64,000 bases of DNA from Miscanthus floridulus (lineage: Eukaryota > Streptophyta > Magnoliopsida > Poales > Poaceae), in assembly GCF_019320115.1 (NCBI RefSeq), contig NC_089593.1:11623908-11687907 (forward strand). Direction: 5' to 3'. Below, one piece after another: positions 58,801-64,000 of this stretch (positions are counted from its first letter, which is position 1; every line of letters starts with the position of its first letter). The position numbers were made by a program, and so were the translations under genes. Under the pieces are notes generated by a model. The model ran no database searches, was not told the origin of the DNA, and saw only the letters and a list, made by a program, of their open reading frames with translations.

Positions 58801-59244
58801 ACATATATTGCAAGTTTTTTATCTGTACGTTGCATATGTTTTGTAATGGCTTTTATTAGTGTTTTTAGGTGTTTTGCAACTGTTTTAGACGTATATTGCA
58901 AGTGCTTCAGCTGTTTTACACATATACAAGTGTTTCATCTGGATATTGTAAAAGTAGATATGATGTTGCACATGTTGCTATGGGACCCACTTGTCGTAGC
59001 TGCTTGGGGTGCCGCCATGTATGCGCGTGGGAAGCGGAGGGGGCGTGAGCGGTTCCACGCGTGGTCTAGCGGCGCGAGCGATGTCCGGGTTGCACGGGCC
59101 CCGCATGGGCGCAAAACGCAGCGCGGCGGAGCGCGGGAGTCTGGACGCGACAGTCCATCCGGACGTTTGGGCGCTAACACTGTTGGTTCAAAAAAGGAAA
59201 ATATGTCACTGGAATGTGAACACATGAATCATACATGCATCATA
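58800..59244. other. Repeat-derived spacer, no gene
   Basis: Phrases such as ATATTGCAAGTGCTTCAGCTG and TGTTTCATCTGGATATTG recur loosely, followed by a GC-rich block to 59190. The pattern is of MULE- or CACTA-like non-coding sequence in grasses; ends not found. Confidence 0.35.
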
Positions 59245-59459
59245 GGGCGTGTTTGGTTGCCCGCATAAGGGCAAACCAGGCTCTCCGGATGCAGCCTGCT
59301 CATGTTTGGTTCCCTAGCCACCCTCCCGACCCAGGCTCCGCTCGTGCAAAAGCCCTCTCCTGGCCTGGCTCGCGAGGAACGCCCAAATCGGCTGTTTTCT
59401 TCATCCTGGCTCGCTCCGTGCTCCCGCGAGCTCGCGCGCCTGGCGATTCAGTGCGCGGG

Positions 59460-60340
59460 GAGATGGCACAAAGATCCTAGGGTTACCTCCCCCGTTCCCG
59501 CCATTCACCGCCTATATATCTTCCCTCCCGCCGCCTCCCTCTCTTCTTCTTCTTGTCGCTCCCCGTCTACGCCGCCGGTAAGCTCCACCTCCTCTTCCTC
59601 CTCCCCTCGATGTTCTTGATGGATTCGTGGCCTCCTAATGCCTACCCCATATCTTGATTTGTTGCAGGTGCCGTGGATTTGCGTCCTCTCGAAGCAAGTG
59701 AGTTTTTTCCCTCCTCTTTCTCCATTTTTCTGTGCGATTTGAAACCCTAGGTCACCATTGTTTGTTGATCTCGCTGCAGGCACACCAGATCTGATTTCTT
59801 GGCTGTTATTGCGGTATGGATCCTTGTTCTTAGGTCTCATTTTGTTTTCTTGTTTTTTTCAAGTAAAAATCCTATTTTGTGTATGCTAATCCTCTTTTCT
59901 TTGCTTGTGTGCTTGCAGATCTGAGCTCCCTCACCTGCTAGGTTGGGCTTTTGCTGGTGCTGCTGCTTGTTGACGTGGGTATTTTGTATATCTACTCCCC
60001 CTCTCGCCTCCCCCCTAATCTGTACCGTGCGATAGTGAGTCCTGCGTTCTTGGATTCGGATGCATGTCCTACTTTGTGAGATTATGAGCAAGTATATGAA
60101 GTTGCCATTTTGTCTGAGCTATTGTCCAAGTCTGTGATGATTCCTTTTATCCTGAGCTATTGCCTTAGTCTATGATGATGCCTTTTTTCTGAGCTATTGC
60201 CCTAGTTTGTGATGATGAAAGTCTTATTTTTAGCATGTTCTAGTATATGATGAATCCTTTTTCTAAGCTTTTGTCCAAGTCCATGATGATGACATTGTCA
60301 TTCTGAGCATTTGTCCTTAAATTCCATTCATTTTTTCTAG
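59460..60340 (+). other. 5' leader with several introns upstream of the transposase
   Basis: Consecutive splice-like sites: CGCCGGTAAGC (about 59577), GTTGCAG/GTGCC (about 59667), AAGCAAGTGAG (about 59696), GCTGCAG/GCACACC (about 59780), GCGGTATGG (about 59812), CTTGCAG/ATCTGAG (about 59920) and TTTCTAG just before the start codon at 60341. This predicts a 5' UTR of four or more short exons. Exact pairing of the sites is inference. Confidence 0.5.
60060..60330 (+). repeat. ~50-bp repeat cluster 1
   Basis: Four or five degenerate units with TGAGCTATTG and GTCTGTGATGATG phrases in the last 5' intron. Related to the clusters at 61745, 63480 and 63730. Confidence 0.6.
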
Positions 60341-61688
60341 ATGGACTTGGAAGAGAAGAGATGCATTCTTTTTGCTCGTGCTGCTGCTCTTATCACTGCT
60401 ATGTATGCCCTGCTGTTTGCTAGACTTAGAATGCTACAGAGTCAGTGGCCTCAGATCAGTTATGGTCCAATGAGCATTAGGGATGAGGAGCGCCAAAGGA
60501 ACTTGAACTTAATTTACAACTACAATGATATAGAGTGTGTGAATATGCTTAGAATGAGAAGGGCACCCTTTTTTAGTTTGTGCAACTTGCTTAGGGAGAA
60601 GAAGCTACTTGCTGACAACATAAATTCTTGTGTTGAAGAGCAAGTTGCAATGTTTCTCCATATTGTTGGTCATAACCAACGATTTAGAGTTGTAAAGCAA
60701 AACTGGAGAAGGTCTATAGAGACAGTCCACCGCCATTTTAAAGATGTGTTGTATGCTATTGGTGAGCTTAGACAAGAGATGATTAGACCTCCAAGCAATG
60801 AGACACCAGTAAAGATTAGCAACGGCCATAGATGGTATCCTTACTTTAAGGTAAAAAAACCTATCATATAGCTGCTAGGATATTATTGCATTAGCTCATG
60901 TCAATTTACTATGCAATTTTGGATGCCATGTAGGACTGCATTGGGGCCATTGATGGGACTCATGTATTTGCCAAAGTTCTAGCCAAGATGCAAGCTGCAT
61001 TTAGGGGTAGAAAGAATGCTCCCACACAAAATGTGCTAGCAGCAGTTAGCTTTGACTTGAAATTTACCTATGTGCTAGCTGGTTGGGAGGGATCAGCTCA
61101 TGATGCCACAATTCTTGCTGATGCATTGCAGAGAGAGGATGGGTTGAGGGTTCCACCAGGTAATTAAATCAACTGTGATAATAAGAAGCAAATGTAACTG
61201 CAAAATGATGAATCTAATTGAACTCCACATTTGTTTTAGGCAAATTCTTCTTAGTAGATGCTGGATATGCTTGTCGGCCTAGATTTCTTCCTCCTTATCA
61301 AGGTTGTAGGTACCATCTTAAAGAATATGGGAATAGGAACTACCCAACCAACCCAAAAGAGTTGTATAATTTGAGGCACTCTAGTTTGAGAGTAACTGTA
61401 GAAAGGGCATTTAGGGCTCTGAAGAATCATTTTCGCATCATTGACACCAACAAACCATTCCATCGCTTGAGGACACAAATCAAGCTTGTGCTTGCATGTT
61501 GTATAATGCATAACTGGATCCTTAGTTTTGGGGTTGATGAGGTTATTCCAGAAGAGTTCTCTTGGGTACCAAATGACACAAATAGTCAGCCCCATCCTGC
61601 TCATATGGATGACAATGCTGCTTGGGCACTTCAGAGGGATGAATGGGCTAATCACATGTGGGCTAATAGGGGTCTTTCTAGAATCTAG
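60341..61688 (+). CDS. PIF/Harbinger transposase (DDE_Tnp_4), 394 aa, 3 exons
   Basis: Exons 60341-60850, 60934-61159 and 61240-61688 join in phase (510+226+449 nt). Introns read GTAAAA...TGTAG and GTAATT...TTTAG. The N-terminus has a hydrophobic stretch and then the DUF8040 domain (FFSLCNLLREKKLL to about residue 160). The catalytic domain carries D in AIDGTHVF, the GWEGSAHDATIL motif, D in LVDAGYACRPRFLPPY and E in VERAFRALKNHFRI: the DDE triad is complete. Related host genes are ALP1 and HARBI1. Transposases of this class need a MYB-like partner for DNA binding and nuclear import, present here downstream. No disabling mutation seen. It could also be a domesticated gene, but repeats and a probable TIR favour a transposon. 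Confidence 0.9.
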
Positions 61689-61744
61689 AGTTCTATTATG
61701 TATCATTAAGTTGCCTGTAATTTATTTTATTCATGGACAAATGT

Positions 61745-62130
61745 TGTTTTTTTCCTGTGATTCTACACTTGATCTGAGACTTTGGGCAATAGCAATGATG
61801 TTTTTTTTCTATGATACTACACTTGATCTGAGACTTTGGGCAATAGCAATGATGTTTTTTTTCTGTGATACTACACTTGATCTGAGACTTTAGGCAATAG
61901 CAATGATGTTTTTTTTTCTGTGATACTACACTTGATCTGAGGCTTTGGGCATGTGCAATGATGTTTTTTTTTCTGTGATACTACACTTGATCTGAGGCTT
62001 TGGGCAATGTGCAATGATGTTTTTTCTGTGATACTACACTTGATCTGAGGCTTTGGGCATATGCAATGATGTTTTTTTCTATGATACAAAACACCTGTGC
62101 TGAGGCTCTGGGCATGTGCAATGATGAATT
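61745..62130 (+). repeat. ~54-bp minisatellite, about six to seven units
   Basis: ACACTTGATCTGAG recurs at 61765, 61819, 61873, 61928, 61983 and 62036 (spacing 53-55 bp) with a T-run and CAATGATG in each unit. A degenerate seventh unit follows at about 62088. It lies between the two transposon genes. Confidence 0.9.
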
Positions 62131-62135
62131 AGGCT

Positions 62136-63181
62136 ATGGCTGAGGAGATGATGGCTGCTGATGAGCTTGTGTTCCCTGGACTGGATGGTGGTCTTTTGGC
62201 TGGTGACAATGTGGTTGCTGGGGATGATGTGACTGGTTTCATACCAGCATCACAGGAACCTGCTCAGCAGAGGACCTCTCTGAGGTGGACTGAGCCCATG
62301 TCTGCCTTTGTGCTGAAGCAGATGTGCCAGCTCATTACCACTAGAGTGAGGACTGATAAGGGCTTCAAAGAAGTGCACCTGAACAAGGTGGCAAAGGCCC
62401 TGCAAGAGTTCTGTGGTCATAAAGTTAGTGGTACCCAGGTGTACAACCACCTGAGGAAGTGGAGGCAGAGGTGGGTGAAACTGTCCAAGCTGAGGGACCT
62501 TAGTGGAGCTCAGTGGGATGAGGACAACTGCATGATTGTTCTTGAGGAGGAACACTACAATGGTCATACCAAGGTGAGCAAGAACCTGTGATACTACAAC
62601 TTGATTTGTTAGATGACTCTTTGAAACATTTTGTCATTATGGCTAACAAGGGATAGTTCATTATGCAGGACCACCCCAATGATGCTCCACTGCTCAACAA
62701 GCCCATACAACACTACAAGCAGATGATGGTCATCTTTGCCAATGGTCAGGCAACAGGCAAGTGGGCTATGGGCTCCAATGAGCCACTTGGCACACCATCT
62801 GACTGTGCTGAGAGCTCACTGAAGACTAAGATCCTGAACAGTGGCAAGACTATGACTCCTGAGGATACCAAGAGTGAGGGAGGAGTTGGTAACAAGAGGA
62901 AGAGATCCATGCTGGCAGAAGAGGATGTTGTTCTGTTCACTGGCATGGCAGAGGCAGTGAAGGATGTTGCTGATGCTATTAGGTCGACCAAGGTTGAGGA
63001 TTCCCACCCTGAGCTGTATGGTGCTGTTATGTTTGTGCCAGGCTTCACTAAAGAAGCACTGATGTGTGCTTATGGCCATCTGCTGGACAACAAGGCCTTG
63101 GGTTCAGCTTTTGTCAAGATGTCTGACTCCCACCGTGAGCTGTGGCTAAAGACCTACTTGGCCAAGCACTACTACATGTGA
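62136..63181 (+). CDS. MYB/SANT-like Harbinger partner protein, 316 aa, 2 exons
   Basis: Exons 62136-62573 and 62669-63181 join in phase 0 (AAG/GTGAGC...TGCAG/GAC). Residues of about 48-135 form a Myb/SANT-like (Myb_DNA-bind_3) domain: LRWTEPMSAFVLKQM, VRTDKGFKEVHLNKVAKAL, GTQVYNHLRKWRQRWVKL, with the Trp/Arg pattern of a trihelix. A KRKR patch in the C-terminal half may be a nuclear signal, and the last 100 residues form an alpha-helical region (MAEAVKDVADAIRS). In PIF/Harbinger elements this protein binds DNA and recruits the transposase. Its position after the transposase on the same strand differs from Pong/Ping, where ORF1 comes first. The start Met follows the minisatellite by a few bases. 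Confidence 0.85.
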
Positions 63182-64000
63182 AGGCTTCACAGCTTGGGGT
63201 TGATCCTTTTGTGCAGTGCCTCTTTTGTGCATACCTAACTATAGCTGGTGGATGTGTAGTGGGTTGACCTTCTCTTTTGTGCAGTTGATCTGATCCTGCA
63301 TAGCTTACTTACTAACACTAACATATAGTTAGTGTCTTAGATAACCCTGCACCTACAACCTAGATCAACCTAGTGGTGGCAATCTGACCATGAGTCCATT
63401 GCCAATGGTGTGAACCTTGTGGTTCTGAACTTGATATGGACACCAGTCTGTGCCTGTGATTTGCACAATTTCATTCTGAGCACTTGCCTTATTGCCTGTG
63501 ATGTTTGTTTTCTTATATCTGAACACATGTCCATTGCCTGTGATGATTGTTTTCTTATATCTGAGCACATGTCCATTGCCTGTGATGTTTGTTTTCTTAT
63601 ATCTGAGCACATGTCCATTGCCTGTGATGCTTGTTTTCTTATACCTGAGCCTGCATTCTTTACCTAGCTGGTGCATCTCTTTTTGCCTATGTTGACATTG
63701 ATGTGAACTTGATGATCTGAGAACTAATCTGATCTTGTTTGCCAATGATGTGACCATTTCAATATGAGCTTTTGTCTAATGCCAATGATGACGTTTTTTA
63801 AAACTAAGCACATGCCTTGTGCCAATGATGAGGTTTTTTTATATATACTGAGCACATGTCTTATGCCAATGATATTTTGGTTTATTATACTGAGCACATG
63901 CCTTATGTCATTGATGAACTTTAATTTTTTGTTTGTCATTCCATGGTCTAAAAGCTGAAGAAAAAATGAAGCCGATGGCGTGTTCGTAGTGGAGCATGCG
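63182..64000 (+). repeat. 3' spacer of the transposon with two ~50-bp repeat clusters
   Basis: At 63480-63660 about four units of ~47 bp (ATATCTGAGCACATGTCCATT plus GCCTGTGATG). At 63730-63930 about four units of ~50 bp (CTGAGCACATG plus GCCAATGATG). Both share the CTGAGCA...AATGATG layout and T-rich stretch with the other clusters. Nothing else is recognised before the window end. Confidence 0.75.

Larger units (their letters stand above)
59245..64000 (+). mobile_element. Autonomous PIF/Harbinger transposon, right end beyond window
   Basis: Left terminus candidate GGGCGTGTTTGGTTGC at 59245, a GC-rich promoter with TATATAT at about 59514, several 5' UTR exons, a spliced DDE transposase (60341-61688) and a spliced MYB/SANT-like protein (62136-63181), both on the plus strand. 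Non-coding parts hold clusters of a ~50-bp repeat. The matching right TIR is not seen before 64000, so the end is open and the left terminus is provisional. Confidence 0.75.

Noticed and set aside
61745..62130. Regular ~54-bp repeats resembling a CRISPR array
   Set aside because: Units are contiguous and degenerate without unique spacers, in a plant transposon; it is a minisatellite.

Overview
Nuclear DNA of a grass, most likely a panicoid/Andropogoneae species (sorghum, sugarcane or Miscanthus type). I infer this from the MITE and retrotransposon families, the GC-rich spliced genes and the very high transposon load. Host genes are few: one intact organellar RNA-binding (PORR) gene, and one SAM-dependent methyltransferase gene present as two intact copies. 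The rest is nested transposons, gene fragments and one recent large rearrangement.

Layout. 1-390: the end of a CACTA transposon. 940-1955: exon fragments of eIF4A and class III alcohol dehydrogenase. 3220-4434 (minus): PORR gene, with a 1-kb foldback MULE-like element at 4651-5642 just upstream. 5.9-9.9 kb: GC-rich leader-like sequence, a MITE-like element, a LINE 3' fragment and a split direct repeat. 9985-11107: Tat-lineage gypsy fragment. It is interrupted by a degenerate minus-strand Athila-type element (11108-20060) whose LTR carries an old primer-binding site inside its end. 20275-21072: LINE 3' end.

20821-52013 is a head-to-tail tandem duplication of about 12.14 kb. Copy 1 is 20821-32959. 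Copy 2 is 32960-52013 and contains a 6.9-kb intact copia retrotransposon (38208-45118) with LTRs that read as identical. Each unit holds a methyltransferase 3' fragment, an old Athila-like LTR, three related MITEs, a zinc-knuckle gag-like pseudogene, the intact methyltransferase gene and part or all of a short-LTR copia element. Reading by eye I found only about six single-base differences between the copies, so the event is very recent, or the assembly has joined two haplotypes.

52.9-57.1 kb holds exon-like fragments (one clearly citrate synthase) and a PIF/Harbinger-like 5' end cut by a 100-N gap. 57.2-58.8 kb is a gag-only gypsy remnant. 59245 to the window end is a probably autonomous PIF/Harbinger DNA transposon: a spliced transposase (394 aa) and a spliced MYB/SANT-like partner (316 aa), with clusters of related ~50-bp repeats between and around them. 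Its right end is not in the window.

No unprecedented biochemical system stands out. The most notable points are the young duplication carrying a gene and a younger retrotransposon, the copia leader containing a host-like promoter in antisense, the fossil primer-binding site inside Athila LTRs, and the repeat-rich Harbinger element with both proteins open.
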